Shown piece after piece: positions 1-7,387 of a stretch of 16,665 bases of DNA. A program made the position numbers and the translations under genes. How positions within the stretch are numbered: position 1 is the first letter of the stretch; every line of letters begins with the position of its first letter. The stretch is taken from contig DQCG01000143.1 of the NCBI GenBank assembly GCA_003533825.1, positions 1 to 16,665 on the forward strand, read 5' to 3'. The notes under the pieces are model-generated. The model did no database searches. It was not told the origin of the DNA and saw nothing but the letters and a program-made list of their open reading frames with translations. The stretch is from Phycisphaerales bacterium. Its GTDB lineage: Bacteria > Planctomycetota > Phycisphaerae > Sedimentisphaerales > Anaerobacaceae.

Positions 1-1170
1 TTCCGGCTCGACCGGGTTAGGATGGTCTACTATGTTGTTCTTAGTTTCGCGGTTGACCCATTCAAACCCTTCTTTGACGGGAAGACGGTTGAGCATGTAG
101 ATCGCACCTTCAACAGAGTCCGCATACCCATCAATGGATCCCCCTTCCCAGGGATAGTCTTTGTATTTCGGGTCCATCATGTTGGCGAGGGTCGCTTCCA
201 TGTGTGATGTGTATGTGTCGGTGCCCATCGCCATGTCGTAGCAGAGATACCCCACATAATTGTATCCCCATCCATCGCTTATACCACCATTCCAACCGTC
301 CCGTTTCGTGAGATGGTTATACATCATGCCTACATCAAGGGTGCCTTTTTCGAGAATGGTGTCATACATTTTTTTCAGATGATCCCCATATTCAGCTGCT
401 TTTTCTGGATGGTCTGCGGTGAGCACAGCTTGCAATAATCCGAGGCCTCCTATTATTTCACAACCGTGATCACGAAGGCGGGTTGGAACAAAGTTTTCGT
501 CTGCAAAATAATAATCAGCAAGCCGCATAGCCCATGTGAGATATTTTTCATCACCTGTCATGGTATATAACCGCGATAGCGCTTGAAGCTGTTCACCATT
601 AACTTCGATATTAGTGGAGGGGATCATACCGAAAGATGTTTCAATATCCGCGTATTTCCAGAGGTCGTCTTCAATCGCGCGCATGCGATCAAACCATTCA
701 TCGCGGCCAGTGACTTCAATAATTGCAATGAGACAGTCTTTTACATATTCCGATGCCTCAAACACCAACTCTTCGTTTTTCATTTTGATGATTTCTTGTC
801 TTTTGTAATTATACGGTGCAGGTATGCGACCTTTTACATTGCATAAAGAGCGTTCTGCATGCAGTATGCTGCGCACCGCCCCGTTTAATGCTCCTTTATC
901 AGTCGCCCATGCCGCCCATGCCAGGAAGGGATAACAATCGGCCGCTGTATTTCGATAATTCCATTCACCATCAGCAATGTACAAACCCGTATTCTTGTCA
1001 ATTTTTGGCAATGCGATCTCATGCAGCCAACGATGAACCTTGCTTAACGAATGGCCGGCAATTTCGGCTGATCTTGAGGCCTGCGCAATAGCGTCAGCAT
1101 CTTTTTCTTGTGCCAGAGTTATCGGAATGATAATGCTGATGATTAATGCAAGTAGAATAAGCCGTTTCAT
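1..1170 (-). CDS. Secreted protein, probable alpha/alpha-barrel (six-hairpin type), 3' end outside window
   Basis: The minus-strand frame is open from the ATG at 1168-1170 to the window edge, giving 390 codons with no stop, so the C-terminus is missing. The start is fixed by a GGGAGAA ribosome site (about 1177-1183) and by a signal peptide beginning MKRLILLALII with a likely cut after ITLA (residue 20). The mature part is rich in aromatic residues and helices, with WNYRNTAADCYPF near residue 65, GWNGGISDGWGYNYVGY near residue 300 and PWEGGSIDGYADSVEG near residue 350. That pattern of tryptophan and glycine turns between helices resembles six-hairpin glycosidase-like or polysaccharide-lyase-like barrels. 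The fold assignment is inference, and I cannot name a catalytic residue or substrate. An exported, carbohydrate-related role would fit the neighbouring secreted genes and the sulfatase. It is AT-richer than the sulfatase at the other end. Confidence 0.85.
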   Translation of the reverse strand, partial: MKRLILLALIISIIIPITLAQEKDADAIAQASRSAEIAGHSLSKVHRWLHEIALPKIDKNTGLYIADGEWNYRNTAADCYPFLAWAAWATDKGALNGAVRSILHAERSLCNVKGRIPAPYNYKRQEIIKMKNEELVFEASEYVKDCLIAIIEVTGRDEWFDRMRAIEDDLWKYADIETSFGMIPSTNIEVNGEQLQALSRLYTMTGDEKYLTWAMRLADYYFADENFVPTRLRDHGCEIIGGLGLLQAVLTADHPEKAAEYGDHLKKMYDTILEKGTLDVGMMYNHLTKRDGWNGGISDGWGYNYVGYLCYDMAMGTDTYTSHMEATLANMMDPKYKDYPWEGGSIDGYADSVEGAIYMLNRLPVKEGFEWVNRETKNNIVDHPNPVEPE

Positions 1171-1206
1171 AATATTTCTCCCGTTGTCCATTTAAGTTAA
1201 AAATTA

Positions 1207-1235
1207 ATCATACCAAAACCACAAGCAACGGTCAA
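1207..1235 (-). promoter_or_regulatory. Sigma70-like promoter of the left-edge secreted gene
   Basis: Read on the minus strand there is a -35 box TTGACC (1230-1235), a 17-base spacer and a -10 box TATGAT (1207-1212). The start codon lies about 37 bases downstream of the -10. Spacing and boxes are near consensus, so this is a well-supported predicted promoter. Confidence 0.6.
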
Positions 1236-1412
1236 GGATAGGGACCAAGAGGCTTGATCCTTCCCATAGAACTGGAATTATCCTTCTTCTAATTCTATCG
1301 CGATGACCGATGCGATCGAATTCTACTCCCGACGGAGTCTGTTGAGTAAGTTGCATATTTTTAGGCAGAGAATCACTTTTTAGAATAAACAAACCGCCCA
1401 ATATTATTAGAA

Positions 1413-1451
1413 AGCTGACAGCTTTAAAAAGTCGTCAGCTTTCTTTTCTTT
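1413..1451 (+). terminator. Orphan rho-independent terminator
   Basis: AGCTGACAGCTT, loop TAAA and AAGTCGTCAGCT form a 12-4-12 hairpin with two central mismatches, followed by a TTCTTTTCTTT tract. No plus-strand gene ends upstream of it, because the flanking gene is on the minus strand and diverges leftward. It matches the terminator at 10141 in geometry and context. Confidence 0.6.
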
Positions 1452-1736
1452 GACGCCGTCCACATGTGAAAAGCTCTAAGTCAACTAGTAAATTCTCCAT
1501 TGTTATTAAAATTATCTTTGAGGCATTCTTGTCACGACGCAACAGCCAATGTCACTTACTAATTGACGATGGACATTGAAAACGTTGCCGATTTTTTTGG
1601 TATGGCCTAACTTCTTTATAAATAACAGCTTATGGAGTTGAGATTTTTTGAAAAAAGGTAGATAAGGGATTTTTGGGTTGTAGCTGGGTTGTAGGAGTTT
1701 TGCGAGCTAAAATGGGGCTATTTTAGTGTTGAAATG

Positions 1737-1830
1737 TCACTCTGTCTTAGTTTCTGTTTGGGTCAGTTTTGCTTGTCACTTCACAGCTTGTTCCGGTTTG
1801 CAACCCTTTTGCTGTTTTTGAACTCAGACA
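1737..1830 (-). pseudogene. Decayed C-terminus of a Ser/Thr kinase (TPR type), copy 1
   Basis: Read on the minus strand this gives KPEQAVK, a stop, then QAKLTQTETKTE and a final stop at 1737-1739. It lines up residue for residue with the better preserved copy at 10348 (KPEQAEKW RPKLPKTEAVTE). A TGG tryptophan codon there has become TGA here. The motif LYEAW..PE.AE.WR.KLP is, from family knowledge, the usual end of planctomycete PknB kinases carrying TPR repeats. Only about 30 codons are recognisable and the upstream half is already scrambled, so this is a relic rather than a gene. Confidence 0.55.
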
Positions 1831-1846
1831 TGTTGAAGCTATCGAA

Positions 1847-2000
1847 AGTTGCAATGTGAAGCGGTGTCCAGTTCTAGTTGTTGTTGTGATCATTTACCTT
1901 TTGATGATGTAGGATCTGGTTAAGAACAGAACCTTTACTAAAAAGAAAAGCCGTTGCGCGTATAGCTCAAAGTGGCACTTTAAAAACAGAAGCATATGCA
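1847..2000 (-). pseudogene. Ankyrin-repeat relic
   Basis: On the minus strand, 1847-1873 reads NWTPLHIAT, the hallmark turn and first helix of an ankyrin repeat. It is preceded in frame by LNQILHHQKVNDHNNN and a TAG stop. About 33 residues further upstream a degenerate VPL-stop-AI appears where another TPLHxA would be expected. At least two in-frame stops and no start or ribosome site show that it is dead. Ankyrin identity rests mainly on the NWTPLHIA match and the roughly 33-residue spacing. Confidence 0.45.
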
Positions 2001-2105
2001 AATTATGGGGTGCTCCAACAGTTCTGTGGTCCATGGGTGATCAAAAGTGAAATCTGTGCCATAGGATAAAATAGAATTAACAGACTTTTTTTGAAGGATC
2101 AAATC

Positions 2106-3167
2106 ATGAAACGGCTAAAATTAAAATTAATTCATGCGTGTATATTGCTATTGATACTTGATATGGCAATTGCTGCCCAAGACATCGAGGTTCAGGCAGT
2201 CACTTATCCACCCAACGATCTGTGCACTGAAGCGACTAAAATCGGCGATGCAACAAACCTTCCGTTCACTACGACAGGCGCAAGGTTCGGTGGTCGTGGT
2301 TTGTGTATGGTCAGTCCAAACATCTGGTTTTGCTATACTGCCCCGTGTACAGGGGATGTTATTGTTAGCCTGGCAGGCAGCAGTTATGATACGATGCTGG
2401 CTGTCTACAAAGGCTGTGAGTGTTTCCCGACACAGGAAGATATCATTGTGTGCAACGACGACTTTGACGGCACTTATCAGTCTCAAGTAACATTCGCTGC
2501 AATTGCAGGTGAGCAGTATCTGATTGAGGTCGGAGGTTATGGTGTCGAAGTGGGTAGTGGTGTGATCACTGTTCTATGTGAAGGAGATGAAGAACCACCG
2601 ATGGCCAAGGACGATTGTGTGAAAGCCAAGTCGATCGGAGATGTAGTGGATTTGCCTTTCGAAACAACCAATGCTTCTTTTGATGGCCCGGGTCTTTGCA
2701 TGACAAGCCCAAATATCTGGTTCTGTTATACCGCTTCATGCGCCGGCGATGTCAAAGTAAGTCTTTTGGGAAGCACCTACGATACGATGCTGGCCGTCTA
2801 TGAAGGATGCGAATGTTATCCAACTCTTGACGATCTGATCGAGTGCAATGATGATGTTGCCAATACTTATCAGTCGGAAATCACCTTTGCTGCAATCGCA
2901 GGAAATCAGTACTTGATAGAGATCGGTGGTTATGCCAACGAGACCGGCCAGGGTATCTTGAACATCAAATGCGAAGGCGTGATTGTGCAGGAAAAACCTG
3001 ATCTTGGTGATGCCCCTGACAGAACTAACAATGCTGGCAGGGGTATGCGTGCGTACGCTCAGCCCTGGGTCGGCGCTCGTTATCCCACAGTTTTCGATGA
3101 TGGCAGTGGCGTCGGACCTTTCGGGCCGCTCCATTTGAACGAACAGTTGGTAGCGTATCTTGGCTAG
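2106..3167 (+). CDS. Secreted PPC-like/GEVED/dockerin protein, N-terminal part (ends at in-frame TAG)
   Basis: The start is the ATG at 2106, because AAGGA (2094-2098) is well spaced from it. A TTG at 2091 is in frame but would fall on the ribosome site. Residues 1-24 are a signal peptide (MKRLKLKLIHACILLLIL, cut near AIAA). Two homologous beta-sandwich-like units follow at about residues 37-158 and 168-290. Each has CxxAxxIGD, GxGLCMxSPNIWFCYTA, YDTMLAVYxGCEC, CNDD and GxQYLIExGGY, resembling pre-peptidase C-terminal (PPC) beta-sandwich domains that often ride on secreted planctomycete proteins. From residue 298 (LGDAPD, then YPTVFDDG) a GEVED-type domain begins but is cut by TAG at codon 354. 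The reading frame continues intact downstream, so this is the front part of a longer protein. Function is probably surface adhesion or carbohydrate contact (inferred). Confidence 0.8.
   Translation: MKRLKLKLIHACILLLILDMAIAAQDIEVQAVTYPPNDLCTEATKIGDATNLPFTTTGARFGGRGLCMVSPNIWFCYTAPCTGDVIVSLAGSSYDTMLAVYKGCECFPTQEDIIVCNDDFDGTYQSQVTFAAIAGEQYLIEVGGYGVEVGSGVITVLCEGDEEPPMAKDDCVKAKSIGDVVDLPFETTNASFDGPGLCMTSPNIWFCYTASCAGDVKVSLLGSTYDTMLAVYEGCECYPTLDDLIECNDDVANTYQSEITFAAIAGNQYLIEIGGYANETGQGILNIKCEGVIVQEKPDLGDAPDRTNNAGRGMRAYAQPWVGARYPTVFDDGSGVGPFGPLHLNEQLVAYLG
3165..3167 (+). other. In-frame amber codon splitting the dockerin protein
   Basis: TAG stands between AYLG and GITAEAEADIDPDEDG in one continuous frame from 2106 to 3785. 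The flanks read on as a single GEVED domain, so a sense codon one substitution away (for example AAG, CAG or GAG) is the likely ancestor. A sequencing or assembly error gives the same picture. Confidence 0.8.
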
Positions 3168-3215
3168 GGAATTACCGCTGAGGCTGAAGCCGATATTGAT
3201 CCCGACGAGGACGGA

Positions 3216-3785
3216 GTGAACAACATCGATCCGGAAGCTAACTCGTCCGACCATGATGAAGGCGATGACAGCGTAGTAATTCCACTGGTTTTACCCGACT
3301 GCGGTTGGGCCACGATCGATTATGAAGTAACTGTTGTCGATCCAAATGTAGTGCTCTGGGTAAACATCTGGCTAGACTTCAACCGCGACGGCGACTGGGA
3401 TGACAAGGTAGATTGTCCAACAGGCCCAGCGATGGAATGGGCGATACAGAATCAGTATCTGTTCAATCTGCCCAAGGGCCAAACGACAATAACTACACCG
3501 GCGTTTCTGTCTGCTCATCCTGAGGGCTCACATGAGCAGATTTGGATGAGAATTACTCTTTCGGAACAACCATGGACAGGTGGTAGCAATCCCGGTACCC
3601 GGGGTAATGCCGGTTCCGGGCCACAGACGAAGTATCAGATCGGCGAAACTGAAGATTATTTCTTCATCCCCGAGATAACAAGCGATGAGGATTGTCCTTT
3701 ATGTGAGGATACCAACGGGGATGGTGTAATTGACATCCAGGATCTGATAGTACATATTACCCAATGGCTGTCAAGTTGTCGGTAG
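3216..3785 (+). CDS. C-terminal part of the PPC-like/GEVED/dockerin protein
   Basis: This is the same frame as the gene upstream. Coding-like sequence begins straight after the TAG (GITAEAEADI), and the first in-frame GTG is at 3216. There is DGVNNIDPEA, then DCGWATIDYEVTV, then WLDFNRDGDWDD, and then IGETEDYFFIPE, which is the signature that names the GEVED domain. It ends with a single calcium-loop repeat, DTNGDGVIDIQDLIVHI followed by TQWLSSC, a dockerin-type half module common on planctomycete secreted proteins. It has no signal peptide and only a weak purine stretch before the GTG, so it probably makes no useful product alone unless the TAG is read through or is an artefact. Strictly it is the tail of a disrupted gene. 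The stop is followed 23 bases later by a strong terminator. Confidence 0.65.
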   Translation: MNNIDPEANSSDHDEGDDSVVIPLVLPDCGWATIDYEVTVVDPNVVLWVNIWLDFNRDGDWDDKVDCPTGPAMEWAIQNQYLFNLPKGQTTITTPAFLSAHPEGSHEQIWMRITLSEQPWTGGSNPGTRGNAGSGPQTKYQIGETEDYFFIPEITSDEDCPLCEDTNGDGVIDIQDLIVHITQWLSSCR

Positions 3786-3808
3786 GTGTATTGTATAATT
3801 CTCAATCG

Positions 3809-3847
3809 GAGCTGTGAGCACTTCTGTGCTTACAGCTCATTTTTTTT
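3809..3847 (+). terminator. Rho-independent terminator after the dockerin gene
   Basis: GAGCTGTGAGCAC, loop TTCT and GTGCTTACAGCTC make a 13-bp stem with one G-U pair, followed by A and eight Ts. Its placement right after the stop at 3785 ends the secreted-protein transcript before the sigma-factor promoter. Confidence 0.9.
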
Positions 3848-3853
3848 GCTTTG

Positions 3854-3935
3854 TAGCAGTTTTCCTCATCACTCTTCAGCTTTTTTGACATGTTCCAGTT
3901 TTGTGGAGTTCGATTAGAGTAACATTTGAGTCATC
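3854..3935 (-). pseudogene. Decayed kinase C-terminus, copy 3
   Basis: Minus-strand reading begins LIELHK, slips frame, then gives KAEE, two consecutive TGA codons and GKL. The better copy at 10348 has LIKLYEAW and then QAEKWRPKL. Both stops sit where tryptophan (TGG) and arginine (CGA) codons occur in that copy. At the DNA level CAGTTTT, TTCCAG and GAGTTYGATTAG are shared with copy 2 in order. This relic lies between the dockerin-gene terminator and the sigma-factor promoter, and lacks the longer tail seen with copies 1 and 2. Confidence 0.5.
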
Positions 3936-3954
3936 TCTTAATTCCGGATATAAT
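3926..3954 (+). promoter_or_regulatory. Sigma70-like promoter of the ECF sigma gene
   Basis: TTGAGT (3926-3931), a 17-base spacer and a perfect TATAAT (3949-3954), lying 39 bases before the sigma-factor ATG. The spacer begins with CATCTCT, so GAGTCATCTCT overlaps the -35. A near-identical GAGTCATTTCT occurs upstream of the kinase gene. The housekeeping-type boxes suggest transcription by the main sigma factor rather than strict autoregulation. Confidence 0.65.
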
Positions 3955-3993
3955 AGTGTGAAAACAGATTGACGTCCAGATTCGAGAAGAATA

Positions 3994-4566
3994 ATGACTG
4001 ATGTCACACGCATTTTAAATGCTATTGAGGAAGGTGACGCCAAGGCTGCAGATGAATTACTCCCGTTAGTCTATGAGGAATTGAGAGTCCTTGCTGCCCA
4101 GAAGATGTCACAAGAACGCCCTGGTCAGACACTTCAAGCTACTGCGTTAGTTCATGAAGCCTACTTGCGACTAGTTGGTGAAGATACTGAGGGATGGAAA
4201 AGTCGGGGGCATTTCTTTGGTGCTGCGGCTGAGGCTATGCGACGTATATTAGTTGAGAGAGCACGAATGAAGCAACGCATTAAACATGGTGGCGAACATC
4301 ATAGGGTCGAGATGGAACAATTTGAATGCATAGCGGAACAACCTTCTGAGGAACTCTTGGCTCTTGATGAAGCCCTTTCTAAGTTATCAGTGCAAGAGCC
4401 GTTAAAAGCCAATCTTGTCAAGTTGCGTTACTTTGCCGGTCTGACGGCTGAACAGGCAGCCGAAGTGTTGAATATCGCCAAAGCCACTGCGGACCGCTAT
4501 TGGGCATATGCCCGGGCTTGGTTATTCAATGAGATTAGCAAAAGTGGCTACGAAAAAAAATTATAA
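3994..4566 (+). CDS. ECF-type RNA polymerase sigma factor (TIGR02999-like family)
   Basis: A 190-residue sigma factor. Region 2 covers residues ~5-95: ADELLPLVYEELRVLAAQKM, then QATALVHEAYLRL, then FFGAAAEAMRRILVERAR. This matches the planctomycete/verrucomicrobial ECF family annotated as TIGR02999. Region 4 covers residues ~125-185 with the helix-turn-helix KLRYFAGLTAEQAAEVL followed by ATADRYWAYARAWLF. There is no transmembrane anti-sigma gene beside it. Instead the next gene, 95 bases downstream on the same strand, is a membrane-anchored Ser/Thr kinase, an arrangement common in these phyla, where sigma activity is thought to be set by phosphorylation. The ATG follows a modest GAGAAGA ribosome site. 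Its targets are unknown. The stop falls in an A/T-rich run. Confidence 0.92.
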   Translation: MTDVTRILNAIEEGDAKAADELLPLVYEELRVLAAQKMSQERPGQTLQATALVHEAYLRLVGEDTEGWKSRGHFFGAAAEAMRRILVERARMKQRIKHGGEHHRVEMEQFECIAEQPSEELLALDEALSKLSVQEPLKANLVKLRYFAGLTAEQAAEVLNIAKATADRYWAYARAWLFNEISKSGYEKKL

Positions 4567-4661
4567 TTAAAAGCTACTTTTTTTCATTTTTTGTGAGTCA
4601 TTTCTACTTTTGGCGTCGCACTGTATTATAGAGTAAAGTCAGTACTCTGAAAGGAAGAACC

Positions 4662-7334
4662 ATGATCACAGAACCCAACAAAATTGAGGAAGTGTTTTCG
4701 GCTGCTCTGCAGAGAAAGTCTGGACCAGAGCGTACCACATTTCTTGATGGGATCTGTCGTGAAGATTTGGAATTACGGGAGCAAGTTGAAGTATTACTCT
4801 CCGCCAATGAATCAGCTGGTGATTTTCTTGAAGCATCGCCTATCGGTTCGGACATCACCATGGGCGAATCTCCCTTATCCGAGGGCCCCGGCACAAAGAT
4901 TAGTCGATACAAGCTGCTGGAAAAAATCGGTGAGGGTGGTATGGCTGTGGTTTATATGGCTGAGCAGACCGAACCTATTCGCCGTAAAGTCGCATTGAAA
5001 ATCATCAAATTGGGTATGGATACCAGGTCAGTAATTGCCCGATTCGAGGCCGAACGCCAGGCTCTTGCCATGATGGATCATCCTAATATAGCCAAGGTCC
5101 TTGATGCCGGGGCTACTGATACTGGCCGGCCCTACTTCGTGATGGAATTAGTCAAGGGCACTTCAATTACCGAATACTGCAACAAAAACAATCTCAGTAT
5201 GAAACAGAGACTGGCCCTGTTCATTCAGGTCTGCAATGCCGTCCAGCATGCCCATCAGAAGGGTATTATCCATCGCGATTTAAAACCCTCCAATGTGATG
5301 GTCACTCAGCGTGAAGGTACGCCAGTTCCCAAAGTCATCGATTTCGGGATCGCCAAGGCCACGAACCAGCGGCTGACGGAAAAGACGCTCTTCACCCGCT
5401 ATGCTCACATCATCGGTACGCCCACCTATATGAGCCCGGAGCAGGCGGAGCTAAGCGAGCTGGATGTCGATACGCGAACGGATATCTACTCACTCGGCGT
5501 TCTTCTCTACGAGTTGTTGACCGGAACGACACCGTTTAGTGAAGAGGAGCTTCGCAAGGCAGGCTACATAGAGATGCAGCGGATTATCCGCGAGGATGAA
5601 CCCACTAAACCGTCTACGAAGCTCAGTTCTCTTGGCGAAACGTTAACAGATGTAGCGAGGGACCGCAACTCCACGCCCGAACTTCTGCGAAAGACGATTC
5701 GGGGTGATTTGGACTGGATTGTGATGAAGTCGCTGGAGAAAAACCGTGCCCGCCGATATGAAACAGCCAGTGAACTGGCAATGGATATCGAGAAGCATCT
5801 TAACGATGAGCCCGTTATAGCTGGTCCACCTGGTGCAGTTTACCGTCTGCGTAAGTTTGTCCGGCGCAATCGCGTTAGTGTAATAACCGGTTTACTCATA
5901 GCAGCGGCATTGATTATGGTGGCCGTCCTCTCTGCCATGTACGCAGCCGAAACGGAAAAGGCCAGACAGGAGACATCCACTTTGCTGGCTGGAAGCTATG
6001 TGGACAGGGCTCAGGCATTGTGTGAGCAGGGAGAGGTCGGCCGTGGGATGCTCTGGTTGGCCGATAGTCTGAAAATCGCACCGGACGAGTCAAGCGATCT
6101 TGGCCGGGCGGTCCGGGTGAGCCTGGCCGCCTGGCACAGCCAGCTTCATTCGCTTCGGACCGTAGTACAATACCCGGACGAGATAAAGTTGGTGACCTTC
6201 AGTCCGGACGGATCGCGGATTCTGGCGGCTTGTCTGGACGGAACTGTCCGGATCTGCGACAGCACCACCGGCCAACCGATTGGCAGGCCGCTGCGCCACG
6301 GCAGCGAAGTTCGGTTCCTGGTTATCAGCCCCAACGGCACACGGATCGCCACCGGGGGCAGGAACGGCTCGGTGCGCTTGTGGGACGCGGTTACGCTGGA
6401 ACCAGTCGGCGAGCCAACACAGCACGGCGAGTGGTATCCCGTCACGGTGTTTAGCCCTGATAGCTCGCGGCTGATGACGGGAGGCACCGACGGCACGGTC
6501 CGGCTTTGGGACGCGGACACAGGCAAGTCACTCGGGAAGGCCTTTCAGTATGAAGGCGAAGGCGAGCGGTCAGTACGGGCCTTGGCTTTTTGCCCTAAGG
6601 CACTTCGGGTGGTGCTAACAATCGACAAGGGGATCCACCAGGTGTTCGATGCAGACCGGGTCGAACCTATCGGTCCGCCGGTGAAGCACCAGAGCACACT
6701 GCGGGTGGCGATTAGTCCTGACGGCTCGCGATTTGCGACGGCCGGATACGGCAGCATTATCAGGGTTTGGGAAGCAGCAACAGGCAAGCTGGCATACCAG
6801 CCCATCGTGCACGGAGGTATAATCTCTGCTCTGGCTTTCAGTCCGGACGGCTCGTGGATCGTAAGCGGCGACAATACGCGCATGGCCCTGCTCTGGGATG
6901 CGATTACGGGCGAGCCCATCGGCGCACCGATGCGGCAACGAAACACCATTTGCGCCGTGGCCTTCAGCCCGGACGGTTCACAACTTCTGGCATGTTCTAT
7001 TGAGAAGACGGCCCGTCTCTGGGACACGGCTACTCTCAAACCGATTGGTCCGCCCCTGGAGCACGATGGTTGGTGGCCTCGGGCGTCTTTTAGTCCGGAT
7101 GGCTCTCAAATCCTGGTGGCTGATGGTTACGAGACAGCCCAGGTTTGGCGAGCGTCGCCCAGCCCGCTGGAGGGCAACTGCGAGCGGATTGTCTGCTGGG
7201 TGCAGATAGTCACGGGTATGGAGCTGGATCCGACCGGGGGGATCAACATACTGGACGCTCCCACGTGGCAGCAGCGCCGGCGACGCCTGGAAGAGCTTGG
7301 CGGCTCGCCGGTATTGAGTTTGCCGGAGCTTTGA
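4662..7334 (+). CDS. Membrane Ser/Thr protein kinase with C-terminal WD40 propeller
   Basis: This 890-residue PknB-type kinase has all core motifs. They are the glycine loop GEGGMA (90-95), lysine K113 in VALK, glutamate near E131, the catalytic loop HRDLKPSN (204-211), DFG (227-229) and SPE (258-260). One hydrophobic segment (~406-426) anchors it in the membrane. After a linker, about eight WD40-like blades run from ~500 to ~840, most beginning FSPDGS and ending RLWD. One blade is degenerate (FCPKALR near residue 645). The tail TGMEL, then LDAPTWQQRRRRLEELGG, is typical of the family. Such kinases phosphorylate serine or threonine, and the propeller probably senses a partner or ligand. Co-orientation with the ECF sigma gene suggests a signalling pair. 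AGGAAG (about 4650) sets the ATG. GC content rises from about 40-50% to about 65% (hand counts of sample lines) after the membrane segment, so the gene may be a domain mosaic. Confidence 0.93.
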   Translation: MITEPNKIEEVFSAALQRKSGPERTTFLDGICREDLELREQVEVLLSANESAGDFLEASPIGSDITMGESPLSEGPGTKISRYKLLEKIGEGGMAVVYMAEQTEPIRRKVALKIIKLGMDTRSVIARFEAERQALAMMDHPNIAKVLDAGATDTGRPYFVMELVKGTSITEYCNKNNLSMKQRLALFIQVCNAVQHAHQKGIIHRDLKPSNVMVTQREGTPVPKVIDFGIAKATNQRLTEKTLFTRYAHIIGTPTYMSPEQAELSELDVDTRTDIYSLGVLLYELLTGTTPFSEEELRKAGYIEMQRIIREDEPTKPSTKLSSLGETLTDVARDRNSTPELLRKTIRGDLDWIVMKSLEKNRARRYETASELAMDIEKHLNDEPVIAGPPGAVYRLRKFVRRNRVSVITGLLIAAALIMVAVLSAMYAAETEKARQETSTLLAGSYVDRAQALCEQGEVGRGMLWLADSLKIAPDESSDLGRAVRVSLAAWHSQLHSLRTVVQYPDEIKLVTFSPDGSRILAACLDGTVRICDSTTGQPIGRPLRHGSEVRFLVISPNGTRIATGGRNGSVRLWDAVTLEPVGEPTQHGEWYPVTVFSPDSSRLMTGGTDGTVRLWDADTGKSLGKAFQYEGEGERSVRALAFCPKALRVVLTIDKGIHQVFDADRVEPIGPPVKHQSTLRVAISPDGSRFATAGYGSIIRVWEAATGKLAYQPIVHGGIISALAFSPDGSWIVSGDNTRMALLWDAITGEPIGAPMRQRNTICAVAFSPDGSQLLACSIEKTARLWDTATLKPIGPPLEHDGWWPRASFSPDGSQILVADGYETAQVWRASPSPLEGNCERIVCWVQIVTGMELDPTGGINILDAPTWQQRRRRLEELGGSPVLSLPEL

Positions 7335-7387
7335 TCACGGGTAGAAAGAAGGTGTTTTAAGGTAAAATTTAGCAAATCAAGAAAATA

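Larger units (their letters stand above)
1396..1830. repeat. Diverged long repeat, copy 1 (terminator + tail + kinase remnant)
   Basis: This stretch aligns colinearly with 10122-10452. Shared landmarks in order are GCCCAATATT, a 12-4-12 terminator hairpin, CCTAAC (1606), AGCTTATGG (1628), AGGTAGATAAG (1656), a doubled GGGTTGTAG (1675 and 1686) and AATGTCACTCTGTC (1733). From AGCTTATGG onward the offsets are 28, 47 and 105 bases here against 29, 48 and 106 in copy 2. Between the terminator and CCTAAC this copy has about 110 extra bases. Both copies continue into a minus-strand relic of a kinase C-terminus. Confidence 0.7.

Noticed and set aside
22..1091. Several plus-strand ORFs of 60-90 codons
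   Set aside because: They are antisense shadows of the open minus-strand secreted gene, which has a signal peptide, ribosome site and promoter.
1204..1401. 65-codon minus-strand ORF
   Set aside because: It spans the promoter of the left-edge gene, has no recognisable domain or ribosome site, and its sequence (basic, low complexity) looks like chance.
2148..3254. Minus-strand and offset ORFs over the dockerin gene
   Set aside because: They overlap a frame with clear duplicated domains and have no domain content of their own.
4567..4661. A promoter for the kinase gene (TATTAT near 4625)
   Set aside because: No convincing -35 at the right spacing; co-transcription with the sigma gene is as likely, so it was not listed.
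6090..7209. Many ORFs on both strands in the WD40 region
   Set aside because: High GC and repeated blades leave alternative frames open; only the kinase frame gives domain sequence.
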